A DNA stretch of 26,410 nt from OMOG01 sp041485845 (GTDB taxonomy: Bacteria > Acidobacteriota > Terriglobia > Bryobacterales > Bryobacteraceae). The notes beneath the pieces are model-generated. The model was not told where the DNA came from and ran no database searches. It worked only from the letters and a program-made list of their open reading frames with translations. Of this stretch, positions 13,434 to 21,860 are shown piece by piece (position 1 is the stretch's first letter; the number at the start of each line of letters is the position of its first letter). Location of the stretch: contig JBGPKH010000037.1 in the NCBI GenBank assembly GCA_041485845.1, positions 1-26,410 of the forward strand, read 5' to 3'. The position numbers were made by a program, and so were the translations under genes.

Positions 13434-16271
13434 CTACTTCTTGAGCGCGGACGCCCAGTTCATCGCCACCGTGATGTAACTGCGGCCCGGATCGGGACCG
13501 ATCGCACCGGTGCTGGTGGCACCGCCGCCGGCGCCGGCTATCCCGCCGAGTTGGCCCATCAGAATCCGCTTGCCGTCTTTCGAGACGTCATAGAACTGGT
13601 AGTCTCCGCCGGTATGCGGCGTGTTGTTGGCGAAGATGCGGACGATCTGCTGCGGGACGGCCGCCTCCAACGCGTCGCCCCTCGCCGTCACGGCGGCCAC
13701 CAGTATGGGACCGAACCGGAAAATGCCCGTTACGGCTGGAGTATCCAGGGTCGTAGCGATGGAGTGGTAGAGGATCTCCTTGCTGTCGCCCCTCCACCTC
13801 GGCCAGTCGCCGCCGTGAAACGAAACCTGGTAACGGCCGCTGCCCGAGGGGAACGGTTGCACGTAAATCTCGTTACGGCCCGTCGAGTTGGAGGTGTAGG
13901 CGATCCATTTGCCGTCGGGAGAGATTTGCCCATGAGTCTCGTTGAACTGCGTCGAGATCAAGGGCGCGGGTTTCTTCTCTCCCTCCAAAGGCAGCACCCA
14001 GAGATCGCCTGCGTTTTTCGAATCCTGGACCCAAAACACGATGCGCTTCCCGTCCGGTGACCACGACATGGGGGCCTTGGGCGCCTCGGATTCGAACAGC
14101 AGTTCCTCGGTCCCCGATCCGCTGGAAAGGACCTGGTAGATTCCCCATTTGCCCTTTTGGAGCGAACAGTACGCGATGCGGTCCCCGTTGGGCGACCAGA
14201 TGGGCGCTGAGTTGTGGCGCGGCGCATCGAAGGTCAGCTTGGTGGTCGAGCCGCGCGGCTCGATCACCACGATGTCGCCGCCATTCAGCTCGTGGCGGTG
14301 CACCGCCACGCGTTTCCCGTCCGGCGATGCTTCCACTCCCCAGTACACTCCGGGGGGTCCCACGGCCTCGAGCACCTGGCCGGTGCGGTCGATCCACGCC
14401 AGTTGCCACTCCTGCGCCTCCGAGCCTACATTGCCGGTAGTAGGTTGGAAATAGATCAGGACACCATTGGGAGAGACGGCGAAATTGCCCCGCCCGTCAC
14501 CCGCAGAGTAACCGATGCCATCCGCGACACGCGCCGGTTCTCCCGAGAGCGCCGCGGTCTTCCAATCGAACGGCTGCGCGTACACGGTGTTCTGGCGATG
14601 AAAGAGCAGGTAACTTTGCTTCATACCGGAGGGCTCGGCGTAGGCCGCGTTGGATTCGGCGGCAAGCACACGGATCTTGTCCTTCGATCCCAGTGTTCCC
14701 TCCATGATGGTCCGTTTGGCGGTTTCTCCGGTCCAGGCTGTGTAGAGATAACGCCGGCCATCGGGCAGAAATTGCGGCCAGAAGTGGCCGGATTCCCCCG
14801 ATTGCAGGCTGGTCACGGCTTCCGGCTTGCCGCCTTCGGCCGACACGCTGAACAATCCCGAGGGAGAGCCGAACAGGATGGTCCCGTCGCGATTCCACGT
14901 ACCGCCGGCGAAGCCCGGGGCGTCGCAGATGTCCTGTGGAGGACCTCCCGACGCCTCCACCTTGCGCAGTTTTCCAGTCACAGAGAATCCGATGAAGCGG
15001 CCGTCAGCCGACCAGAACGGCAGCTCGGCATTTTCAGTTCCCGCGAGCCGCTGCGGTGTCACCGAACCCGTGGGACGATAAAACAGGGTGGGCGTTTCGC
15101 CGGCGGTGGCGCCGGCACTACTGGCCGCCACAAAGGCCATGGCGCGCCCATCCGGCGAGACGGCGAAATTAGCGCCCGCCATGTTCAGGACGGTAATGTT
15201 GGCATTCGAGGGCTGGGCAGTCAAGCTGATCGGCACGCGGAAGCGGACCTCCCCAGGCGGCACGTCGCGGCGCAGAGACAAAGCCGCCGGCACGGCCACG
15301 GCGGCCGCCAGCAACAACCCCACCCCCACCAGGACGCGGGAGAGCGTCCGGCCCTTCCGCCGCCCGCCAGCCATTGGCCCGACGCCTCCGTCCCCTCCCG
15401 TCTGCGCCACCCATTCCAGCTCGGCTAGAAGATCGCGCGCGGTTTGCCAGCGGTCCCCTGGGTCCTTCGCCAGACACGTCCTCACCACGTGTTCCAGGGA
15501 CGCCGGAACTTCGGGCTGCGCTTTGGAAAGCGGCTCCGGCTCCGACATGGCGATCGCGGACATGAGCAAGACCCGGGTCTTGCCCTCGAACGTCCTCTTG
15601 CCCGTGATCATCTCGTGCATCACGGCCCCAAACGCGAAGATGTCCGTTCGCGGGTCGGTGTCCATCCCCTCCAACTGCTCGGGCGCCATGTACTGCAAAG
15701 TTCCCAGGATCGAACCCGGCACGGTGACATCGCTGCGGGTCACCATCTGGGTGGCCGAGGCAGGAGCGCCAGCCGAGGAGGTTCCCGACGGCGTCTGCCA
15801 CTTGGCCAGTCCGAAATCCAGGAGCTTGGGTCCGCTCTCGGTGAGAATGACGTTGGAAGGCTTCAGATCGCGGTGGACCACGCTCTTGCGGTGCGCCTTA
15901 TCCAGGGCGTCGGCCATGGCGATGGCCACTCGTAAGGCCTCGTCCCACGGCATTGGACCGCGCTCGATTCGCGACGCGAGCGTGTCGCCTTCCAGGTACT
16001 CCATGACCAGGAAGTCGAGGCCGTCCTGGTGTCCAATGTCGTGGAGCACGCAGATGTGGGGATGGTTCAGCGAGGCGATAATCTGCGCTTCGCGCTCGAA
16101 GCGCTGGCGCATCTCGATATTCTCGGCCCAATGCCGCGGGAGTAGTTTCACGGCCACCGTGCGTTCCAGCCGCGTGTCCGAGGCCTTGTACACTTCCCCC
16201 ATGCCGCCCGCGCCGATGGGCTCGATCACCTCGTACGGTCCCAGTTTTGTTCCTGGCTGGAGCCCTGTCAT
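13434..16271 (-). CDS. Membrane Ser/Thr protein kinase with C-terminal TolB/PD40 beta-propeller
   Basis: A 945-residue Hanks-type kinase. All catalytic elements are present: glycine loop IGAGGMGEVYKA (19-30), VAVK with Lys42, alpha-C Glu61 (FEREAQ), HRDLKPSN with Asp135, DFG with Asp152, and APEQ (196-199). A single membrane helix lies at about 311-332 (VLVGVGLLLAAAVAVPAAL), so the kinase is cytoplasmic and the rest extracytoplasmic. Residues about 350-920 hold WSPDGKRI/ISPDGKWIAY-type PD40 repeats of a TolB-like propeller, a likely ligand-sensing domain. The ATG at 16271 overlaps the stop of the upstream pseudokinase as ATGA, so the two are coupled and share domain layout, pointing to tandem duplication. 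Signals and substrates are unknown. Confidence 0.93.
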   Translation of the reverse strand: MTGLQPGTKLGPYEVIEPIGAGGMGEVYKASDTRLERTVAVKLLPRHWAENIEMRQRFEREAQIIASLNHPHICVLHDIGHQDGLDFLVMEYLEGDTLASRIERGPMPWDEALRVAIAMADALDKAHRKSVVHRDLKPSNVILTESGPKLLDFGLAKWQTPSGTSSAGAPASATQMVTRSDVTVPGSILGTLQYMAPEQLEGMDTDPRTDIFAFGAVMHEMITGKRTFEGKTRVLLMSAIAMSEPEPLSKAQPEVPASLEHVVRTCLAKDPGDRWQTARDLLAELEWVAQTGGDGGVGPMAGGRRKGRTLSRVLVGVGLLLAAAVAVPAALSLRRDVPPGEVRFRVPISLTAQPSNANITVLNMAGANFAVSPDGRAMAFVAASSAGATAGETPTLFYRPTGSVTPQRLAGTENAELPFWSADGRFIGFSVTGKLRKVEASGGPPQDICDAPGFAGGTWNRDGTILFGSPSGLFSVSAEGGKPEAVTSLQSGESGHFWPQFLPDGRRYLYTAWTGETAKRTIMEGTLGSKDKIRVLAAESNAAYAEPSGMKQSYLLFHRQNTVYAQPFDWKTAALSGEPARVADGIGYSAGDGRGNFAVSPNGVLIYFQPTTGNVGSEAQEWQLAWIDRTGQVLEAVGPPGVYWGVEASPDGKRVAVHRHELNGGDIVVIEPRGSTTKLTFDAPRHNSAPIWSPNGDRIAYCSLQKGKWGIYQVLSSGSGTEELLFESEAPKAPMSWSPDGKRIVFWVQDSKNAGDLWVLPLEGEKKPAPLISTQFNETHGQISPDGKWIAYTSNSTGRNEIYVQPFPSGSGRYQVSFHGGDWPRWRGDSKEILYHSIATTLDTPAVTGIFRFGPILVAAVTARGDALEAAVPQQIVRIFANNTPHTGGDYQFYDVSKDGKRILMGQLGGIAGAGGGATSTGAIGPDPGRSYITVAMNWASALKK

Positions 16272-19078
16272 TTCTTTCCCTTTCCGAGCGCCGCAGGCCA
16301 GTGTTGGATCACGGTAAGGCCCGTGGTGATCATGCCTCCACCTGGACCATTGTTGATCCCTGCCCTTCCTCCTCCCCCGCCTCCAAACCCGGATGCGAAG
16401 GGCTGAGCTTCCGGCACCGCTGAGTTTGGCCCCCCTCCCCCGCCAATCCCAGCCGCGCTGAACCTGAGTAGAAAACGCTGGCCATCCGGCATGACCGCCA
16501 ACTGATGCCGGACGGGATCGACCGCGCTTCCGACAGTGCTCGGAGAACGGAACAGAGTGTGCGGCACGCTGGCCTCCAGTTTGGGAACGGTTTTGATATC
16601 CACCGCCATCACGTCGCCATCGGGAGCGCGATAAAAGAGCTCCTTGCCATCCTTTCTCCAGCGCGGCTGTCCGCCGCCCGCCCTGGAGACCTGGAGCTTC
16701 TGGTCTCCCGCGGGAAACGATATGACTGTCACCTGGAACGTACCGGTCTCATCGGAAGTGTAGGCCAGCCATTTGCCGTCATAGGAGAATTGCGGCTCGT
16801 TCTTCTGAAATTTCCCCTGGACCACCGGGAACGGCTTTTCCGCGCCGGGCTTCTTGCCTTCGGACAACGGCAGCACGTAGATGTCCGGAGCACCTTCCTG
16901 TCCCGATAAATATGCGATAAAGCGCCCGTCCTTGGACCAGTCCTTGACGATCTCATCGCTCGCCGATTCCAGGAGCGGCGTTTCCGCGCCTACGTTGTTG
17001 GCGTTCTTGACGTAGATATCGGCGTTGCCTTTGCGGAAGGTGGTGAAGGCGACGCGGGTTCCGTCCGGAGACCAGACCGGGTCGACGTCGTCGGCCGGAT
17101 CGAGAGTCAGGCGCGTGGCCACACCGGCGCGCTGCCAGTCGATTACCCAGATGTCCGCACCCGAAGCGTTCGAGTCCTGACGGGTGACGGCGATCAGTTT
17201 TCCATCGGGTGAAAGGTCCATGTCGCCGTAGTTTCCCCCCTCTCCGGCGATTTGCCCCCGGGTTCCGCTTCGATCCACCCAACCGAATTGAGTGCTGAGG
17301 GCTCGTCCCCGGCCGGCGGTGGCGTTGACGCCCTGGAAGTAGAGCAGCGAGCCGTTCTGGGAGACATCGAAATCGCCACGCCCGGTGCTGGCGCTGGAGG
17401 CCACTTCATCCGCGACATGCACCGGCTCTCCGGTCAGAGATCGTTTCCTGGAGTCGAAGGGTTGCGCGAACAGGGACGCTTCGCGGTGGAACAGCACGTA
17501 ACCCGGCGCGGCGTAGACGGCGTTGGAATCGGCCGCCATGAGCCTGGTCTTCTCCTTGGAGTCAAGCGACCCTACGAACACGGCGCGGTTCCCGGTCTGC
17601 GCGGACCACGCCAGGTACAGGTAGCCTCGTCCGTCGGGCAGGAAGGAGGGCCAGTAGTGCCCGGTTTCCTGCGCTTCTGGCGTGGTGACCGCGGACGGCT
17701 TGCCGCCCTCGGCGGAGACGCGGAACAATCCCCTGGCGGACCCGAACAGAATGGTCCCTTCGCGGTTCCATGCGCCGCCGTAAAACTTCTGCGCCTCGCA
17801 GATGTCCTTGGGAGCACCGCCGGCGACGCTCACGCTTTTCAGGCGGGTCCCGACCACAAACGCGACGGAGCGGCTATCGGGAGACCAGAAGGGCTGCACA
17901 GCATCTTCGGTGCCTCCCAACTTCACGAACGCTACCGAACCCATGCGCCGGACGAACAGAGCGGCGGCTTCCGACGAGTTCGGGCGAGCCACCAGGGCGA
18001 TGGTTTCTCCATCGGGCGCGAGCGCGATATCCGAGTCGCTCAGGCCGGCGATCGGAATGCGGAACTGGATCGCTTCCAGTTCACCGGGACCGCGCAGGTA
18101 ACGCACCGCCGGATATGCCAGCGCGGCGACGAGCAGCGCGCCAGCCAGCAACGCGGCCCGGACCAGCCGTTGCGTCCTGGAGGCGGGTAGAAATAACCCG
18201 CCCGCCGCGCCGCCTTCGGCGATCCAGCGGAGTTGGACCAGGAGATCATGCACGGTCTGCCACCGGTCGTCGGGATCCTTGGCCAGGCACCGCTCGACCA
18301 CGTGCTCCAGCACCCGGGGCGCCTTGGGTTGCAGCAGCGTCAAACGGTCGGGTTCCGCCGTGACAATCGCGGCGATCACGACGCCCCGGCTCTTGCCTTC
18401 GAAGGCTTTCTTGCCGGTGACCATTTCATAAAGGATGGCTCCGAAGGCAAAGATATCGGCGCGCGCGCCGGCGGGCTTGCCTTCGAACTGTTCGGGCGCG
18501 GTGTACTGCAAAGTGAGGCTGTCATCCGGCTTTCGGGCGGCCTCGGCCGCGGTGACGGAGGCCGATTTCGGAACCGCTGAAGCCGCCGGTGCGGGCCGCA
18601 ATTCCGCCCATCCGAAATCCAGCAGCTTGGCGCCGGTCTTGGTGAGCATCACGCTCGCGGGATTGAGTCCTCGATGCACCACACCGGCGCCGTGCGCCTT
18701 GTCGAGCGCATCGGCCAGGGCGATGGCCACGGCCAGCGCGTCACCCAGATTCAGCGCCTTGCCCTTGAGCCGCTCGGCGAGTGTTTGCCCTTCCAGGTAC
18801 TCCAGGACGAGGAAGTCCACGCCGTCGTGCTGTCCCACGTCGTGCAGCGCGCGAATGTGGGGATGATTCAGGGAGGCGACCGCCTGGGTGGCGCGGTCGA
18901 ACAGTTCCTTCCTGGCTGGGAATTCGGAACCGTCGGCCCATTGTGGCGGGATCACCTGGATGGCCACCGTGCGGCTCGCCTCGGTGTCGGTGGCTTTGTA
19001 GACTTCGATCCCGGTCCCATCGCCGATGGGCGAGAGGATCTCGTAGGAACCCAGTTTAGTGCCAGGCTGAAGAGGCAT
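16268..19078 (-). CDS. Membrane pseudokinase with TolB/PD40 beta-propeller, paralogue of the downstream kinase
   Basis: A 936-residue protein from the ATG at 19078 (MPLQPGTKLGSYEI), chosen because it aligns with the start of the neighbouring kinase; the frame stays open upstream to 19387 but through repeats. The kinase fold is recognisable (EYLEGQTL, LLDFGWAEL with Asp154, APEQFEG), yet key residues are changed: the VAIK lysine is Gln41 (VAIQVIP), the alpha-C glutamate is Ala63, the HRD aspartate is Gly137 (VVHRGLNPAS), the catalytic-loop lysine is Asn139 and the Mg-binding asparagine is Ser142. Phosphotransfer is therefore unlikely. A membrane helix lies near 305-328, followed by PD40-type propeller repeats and a glycine-rich tail. 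It is translated just before the active kinase, suggesting a regulatory or scaffold partner. A TATAGA box lies 11-16 bases before the ATG. Confidence 0.9.
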   Translation of the reverse strand: MPLQPGTKLGSYEILSPIGDGTGIEVYKATDTEASRTVAIQVIPPQWADGSEFPARKELFDRATQAVASLNHPHIRALHDVGQHDGVDFLVLEYLEGQTLAERLKGKALNLGDALAVAIALADALDKAHGAGVVHRGLNPASVMLTKTGAKLLDFGWAELRPAPAASAVPKSASVTAAEAARKPDDSLTLQYTAPEQFEGKPAGARADIFAFGAILYEMVTGKKAFEGKSRGVVIAAIVTAEPDRLTLLQPKAPRVLEHVVERCLAKDPDDRWQTVHDLLVQLRWIAEGGAAGGLFLPASRTQRLVRAALLAGALLVAALAYPAVRYLRGPGELEAIQFRIPIAGLSDSDIALAPDGETIALVARPNSSEAAALFVRRMGSVAFVKLGGTEDAVQPFWSPDSRSVAFVVGTRLKSVSVAGGAPKDICEAQKFYGGAWNREGTILFGSARGLFRVSAEGGKPSAVTTPEAQETGHYWPSFLPDGRGYLYLAWSAQTGNRAVFVGSLDSKEKTRLMAADSNAVYAAPGYVLFHREASLFAQPFDSRKRSLTGEPVHVADEVASSASTGRGDFDVSQNGSLLYFQGVNATAGRGRALSTQFGWVDRSGTRGQIAGEGGNYGDMDLSPDGKLIAVTRQDSNASGADIWVIDWQRAGVATRLTLDPADDVDPVWSPDGTRVAFTTFRKGNADIYVKNANNVGAETPLLESASDEIVKDWSKDGRFIAYLSGQEGAPDIYVLPLSEGKKPGAEKPFPVVQGKFQKNEPQFSYDGKWLAYTSDETGTFQVTVISFPAGDQKLQVSRAGGGQPRWRKDGKELFYRAPDGDVMAVDIKTVPKLEASVPHTLFRSPSTVGSAVDPVRHQLAVMPDGQRFLLRFSAAGIGGGGGPNSAVPEAQPFASGFGGGGGGRAGINNGPGGGMITTGLTVIQHWPAALGKGKK

Positions 19079-19130
19079 AATCGATTCGTCTATACTACTC
19101 CGCACGAACGGCCTTGCGCCAGTGGGATAG

Positions 19131-19166
19131 CTCGCGCAGCTCGCGCAGTTCGCGCAGCTCGCGCCG
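19131..19166. repeat. 9-bp tandem repeat, four units
   Basis: Units CTCGCGCAG, CTCGCGCAG, TTCGCGCAG and CTCGCGCCG follow one another without gaps. It lies about 55 to 90 bases upstream of the pseudokinase start, so a change in copy number could alter its leader. On the minus strand an accidental frame reads it as repeated Arg-Glu-Leu. Confidence 0.75.
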
Positions 19167-19346
19167 AGCCTGGCTCTGGGAAATGGGCTGCAAGCCGGCG
19201 GAATTGTCGGGCGAAAGCGCCGGCCCCACCATCCGTCCCGCCCGTTGACAACTTGCCCCGCATGGCGCCAAGCCGCAAACGGTACAGGTGTTTCTCCGAG
19301 TCGTAGGGACGCATCCAGCCCTGCGCACCCGCGCAGAGGGGCGGCA

Positions 19347-19382
19347 GGCGGATTAACAATCCGCCGCAGGTTGACAACCTGC
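19347..19382. repeat. Two adjacent perfect palindromes (REP-like)
   Basis: GGCGGATTAACAATCCGCC at 19347-19365 and GCAGGTTGACAACCTGC at 19366-19382 are each perfect inverted repeats with a central 3-base and 1-base spacer, and they touch each other. Their side-by-side arrangement is typical of bacterial REP-type intergenic elements. Function, such as transcript end or protein site, cannot be told. Confidence 0.7.
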
Positions 19383-19427
19383 CCCACGGCCGGAGGCGCA
19401 TGATTTTCGGGTGTGTCGAGTTATTAT

Positions 19428-19778
19428 TCATTGCGCTTTAACCTCTTCTGGTTCTGTGGGTTGCGGCGGTGGGTCGAAATCGGGAGGCGCATCTGGAGGG
19501 TTATTCTGGTAAGATGCGCCTCCCGGCTCGTCGCGGAGCTCGATAATCCGTTTCTTCCCGTGTAAGTGGCGGAATTTCAACTCGATACCGTTGTCGGCGA
19601 GGGTCAGCACGCACTTGTTGAGCTGCTGCGAGACGCCTTTGGGAGTCTGACAGAGGACGACGGTTTGCAGGAAACCTCCGGTGTTGCCGGGGAGGCGGAC
19701 GAAGGCCTGGCCGTCGCCGGCGGTGAAGGGGAGGCCGGGCCGGGCGATGGCGATGAGGGGTGCGAGAGAGTTCTGCAT
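19428..19778 (-). CDS. Small hypothetical protein, 116 residues
   Basis: I do not recognise this protein. It begins MQNSLAPLIAIARPG and reads as a plausible beta-rich globular region to about residue 90 (GQAFVRLPGNTGGFLQTVVL, CVLTLADNGIELKFRHL, KKRIIELRDEPGG), then ends in a proline- and acid-rich tail (PPDAPPDFDPPPQPTEPEE). No signal peptide, membrane segment or known motif is visible. The ATG at 19778 has an AGGA-type ribosome site that lies inside a hairpin listed separately. The varied amino-acid composition supports a real gene more than the shadow frames around it do, but conservation would be needed to settle this. Confidence 0.5.
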   Translation of the reverse strand: MQNSLAPLIAIARPGLPFTAGDGQAFVRLPGNTGGFLQTVVLCQTPKGVSQQLNKCVLTLADNGIELKFRHLHGKKRIIELRDEPGGASYQNNPPDAPPDFDPPPQPTEPEEVKAQ

Positions 19779-19813
19779 ATCTTCGTCCTGTCTTCTAAAT
19801 AGCAGACGAAGAT
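19779..19813 (-). promoter_or_regulatory. Hairpin over the ribosome site of the 116-residue ORF
   Basis: ATCTTCGTC at 19779-19787 is a perfect 9-base inverse of GACGAAGAT at 19805-19813, with a 17-base loop. On the minus strand the downstream arm contains the AGGACGAAGAT just before the ATG, so folding of the mRNA would hide the ribosome site. This suggests translational control; what would open it is unknown. Confidence 0.4.
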
Positions 19814-20001
19814 TCGGCAGACGGGTGGTGGAGTCCGGAAGTGATTGAAATCATTCAGAAAATTATTCGCCAAAGCGCGTGACTCGGGTTTTTGGAGGGG
19901 GTGGATTTGTGACTTTTCCTGGGGCCTACGGTGGGAGGCATATCCGTCGGTCGCGGCTCTGTTGCGACTGCACTGCCGGCTCCCCGTGCTAAACTCCCAA
20001 C

Positions 20002-20136
20002 ATGCCCGAGGCTCGCGACGTTCCCGATGAAGCACCGCCATTTCTGCGCACCTGGCGGCGCGTCTACATCGGGGTCCTCATCTATCTCGTCGCGATCATC
20101 GCGGCCTTCTACCTGTTTACGAGATCGTATCGATGA
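20002..20136 (+). CDS. 44-residue single-helix membrane protein coupled to an SSS symporter
   Basis: ATG at 20002 opens a 44-residue frame: a charged N-terminus (MPEARDVPDEAPPFLRTWRR), one hydrophobic helix at about 22-39 (VYIGVLIYLVAIIAAFYLF), and TRSYR before TGA. Its stop overlaps the symporter start as ATGA, a strong sign that it is translated with it. Small subunits of this sort are known beside some SSS transporters, so it may assist assembly or stability, which is inference. There is no Shine-Dalgarno, but an extended -10-like TGCTAAACT at 19987-19995 ends six bases before the ATG, so a leaderless mRNA is possible. Confidence 0.7.
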   Translation: MPEARDVPDEAPPFLRTWRRVYIGVLIYLVAIIAAFYLFTRSYR

Positions 20137-21860
20137 GGCCTGCCGACTGGATCGTGCTGGTCATGGCGATGGTCTCCGTCGTGGCCTATGGGCTGTACCG
20201 CAGCCGCGGCAGCGGGACGGTGGACCGCTACCTGCTGGCGGGCAAAACCATGCCCTGGTACGCCATGGCCCTCTCCATCATGGCCACTCAGGCCAGCGCG
20301 GTCACCTTCATCTCCACCACCGGGCAGTCGTACGTGGACGGAATGCGGTTCGTCCAGGCGTATTTCGGACTGCCCATCGCCATGGTAATCATTTGCGCCA
20401 CGGTGGTGCCGATTTTTCACCACGCCAAGGTCTACACGGCCTACGAATACCTGGAGCAGCGGTTCGACAGCAAAACGCGGGTTCTGGCGAGCGTCATCTT
20501 TCTGTTCCAGCGCGGGCTCTCCGCGGGGATCACGATCTACGCGCCGGCCGTGGTGCTCTCGATCATCCTGGGCTGGCCGGAGCGCGTCACCATTACGTTG
20601 ACGGGAGCGACGGTAGTCGCCTATACGGTCATGGGAGGAATCAAGGCGGTCACCTGGTCGGACGTGCAGCAGATGGGCATCATCTTCGTAGGGCTGGTGG
20701 TGGCGCTGGTGACCGTGTTCATCCTGTTGCCGCCATCGGTCTCGTTCGGGGACGCCTTGTATCTCGCGGGGGCGGCCGGGAGGCTGAATGCCGTGACCAC
20801 GACCTTCCATTGGAACGACCGATTCAACATCTGGAGCGGGCTGTTCGGAAGCACCTTCCTGTTCCTGTCCTATTTCGGGTGCGACCAGTCGCAAGTGCAG
20901 CGCTATCTCACGGGACGTTCCATCGCGCAGAGCCGCTTGAGCCTGTTGTTCAATGCCGTGGCCAAGATCCCCATGCAGTTCTTCATTTTGTTTATCGGGG
21001 CCATGGTCTTCGTCTTCTACCTGTTCGTCGAGCCGCCGGTGCTCTTTCACCGGGCGGAGTTGAGCCGCATTCAGGGCGTCACCGATTTTCAGCCCGTCGA
21101 GTCTGCATACCAGCGCGCCTTCGAGCACCGGCGCGAGGCTGCCCTCGGACTGGTGGAAGCCCGTCATGACGGCGATTCCGCGGCCCGCAGCCGCCGCCTG
21201 TCCGAATACCGGGCGGCTCAGCGGGAGATCGACGATGCGCGGTCCCGCGCCTCCAGCCTGGTCGAGAGCACCGGCGGCGAGCAGGGGTTCAACGATACCA
21301 ACTACATTTTCCTTTCCTTCGTGACCAAATACCTGCCGGCGGGGCTGGTGGGGCTGCTGATCGCGGTGGTGTTGTGCGCCACCATGTCGGCCAGTTCGGG
21401 CGAGATCAATTCGCTGGCCACGGTGACGGTGGTGGATCTCTACAAGCGGTATTTTCACCGCGCCGGCAGCGACCATCACTACCTGCTGGCTTCCCGCTGG
21501 GCGACGCTTTTGTGGGGCGCAGGCGCAGTGGCGTTCGCCGGGTTCGGCCGGAAACTGGGTTCCTTGATTGTGGCGGTCAACATCCTGGGCTCGCTGTTCT
21601 ACGGGTCGCTGCTCGGCTGTTTTGTGGTGGCGCTGGCCTTCCGCCGGGTCGGGGGGACGGCGGTGTTTATCGGGATGCTGGCGGGCGAAGCGGCGGTCTT
21701 CTCGGCGTTTCAGTTCACCGGCATGTCCTACCTGTGGTACAACGTCATCGGCTGCGTGGTGGTGGTGGTGACGGCCCTGTTGGTTACCGCCGCGCTCTCT
21801 TCCACGGGGCTCTCTTCCACAGGACTCTCTTCCACAGAAACCAGGCGGCAATCAGGATAG
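20133..21860 (+). CDS. Sodium:solute symporter (SSS family) with a soluble insert, second in the window
   Basis: A 575-residue SSS transporter. Conserved pieces include SIMATQASAVTFISTTGQSY (48-67), GGIKAVTWSDVQQ (168-180), GCDQSQVQRYLTGRS (249-263) and VVLCATMSASSGEINSLATV near residues 411-430. Residues about 300-387 form a charged, mostly helical soluble insert (QRAFEHRREAALGL, SRRLSEYRAAQREIDDARS) between membrane helices, unlike the compact symporter at 6166-7629. The C-terminus carries three LSST units from a 15-bp tandem repeat, ending ETRRQSG. The last 77 bases overlap a convergent DedA stub on the other strand, and the 3' end is repeated at 25767-25866. Substrate unknown. It is coupled to the 44-residue protein upstream. 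Confidence 0.92.
   Translation: MRPADWIVLVMAMVSVVAYGLYRSRGSGTVDRYLLAGKTMPWYAMALSIMATQASAVTFISTTGQSYVDGMRFVQAYFGLPIAMVIICATVVPIFHHAKVYTAYEYLEQRFDSKTRVLASVIFLFQRGLSAGITIYAPAVVLSIILGWPERVTITLTGATVVAYTVMGGIKAVTWSDVQQMGIIFVGLVVALVTVFILLPPSVSFGDALYLAGAAGRLNAVTTTFHWNDRFNIWSGLFGSTFLFLSYFGCDQSQVQRYLTGRSIAQSRLSLLFNAVAKIPMQFFILFIGAMVFVFYLFVEPPVLFHRAELSRIQGVTDFQPVESAYQRAFEHRREAALGLVEARHDGDSAARSRRLSEYRAAQREIDDARSRASSLVESTGGEQGFNDTNYIFLSFVTKYLPAGLVGLLIAVVLCATMSASSGEINSLATVTVVDLYKRYFHRAGSDHHYLLASRWATLLWGAGAVAFAGFGRKLGSLIVAVNILGSLFYGSLLGCFVVALAFRRVGGTAVFIGMLAGEAAVFSAFQFTGMSYLWYNVIGCVVVVVTALLVTAALSSTGLSSTGLSSTETRRQSG

Larger units (their letters stand above)
19079..19427. other. Intergenic stretch with simple repeats and palindromes, no gene
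   Basis: These 349 bases separate the pseudokinase start from the small ORF at 19428. They hold a 9-bp tandem repeat and two perfect palindromes listed separately, plus a partial palindrome copy GTTGACAACTTGCCCC near 19246 that resembles GTTGACAACCTGCCCC near 19371. Minus-strand frames across it are low-complexity and not supported as genes. Confidence 0.5.

Noticed and set aside
14214..16317. Two plus frames of about 400 codons antisense to the active kinase
   Set aside because: The minus-strand kinase has all catalytic motifs; these frames are shadows.
19131..19166. Possible start of a CRISPR-like array in the 9-bp repeats
   Set aside because: Units are contiguous, too short and have no spacers; it is a simple tandem repeat.
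19079..19387. N-terminal extension of the pseudokinase frame by 103 codons
   Set aside because: It reads through a 9-bp tandem repeat and palindromes, whereas the ATG at 19078 aligns with the start of the paralogous kinase.
20109..21851. 580-codon minus frame fully antisense to the SSS symporter
   Set aside because: High-GC antisense shadow, rich in His, Arg, Gln and Asp, without any fold motif.
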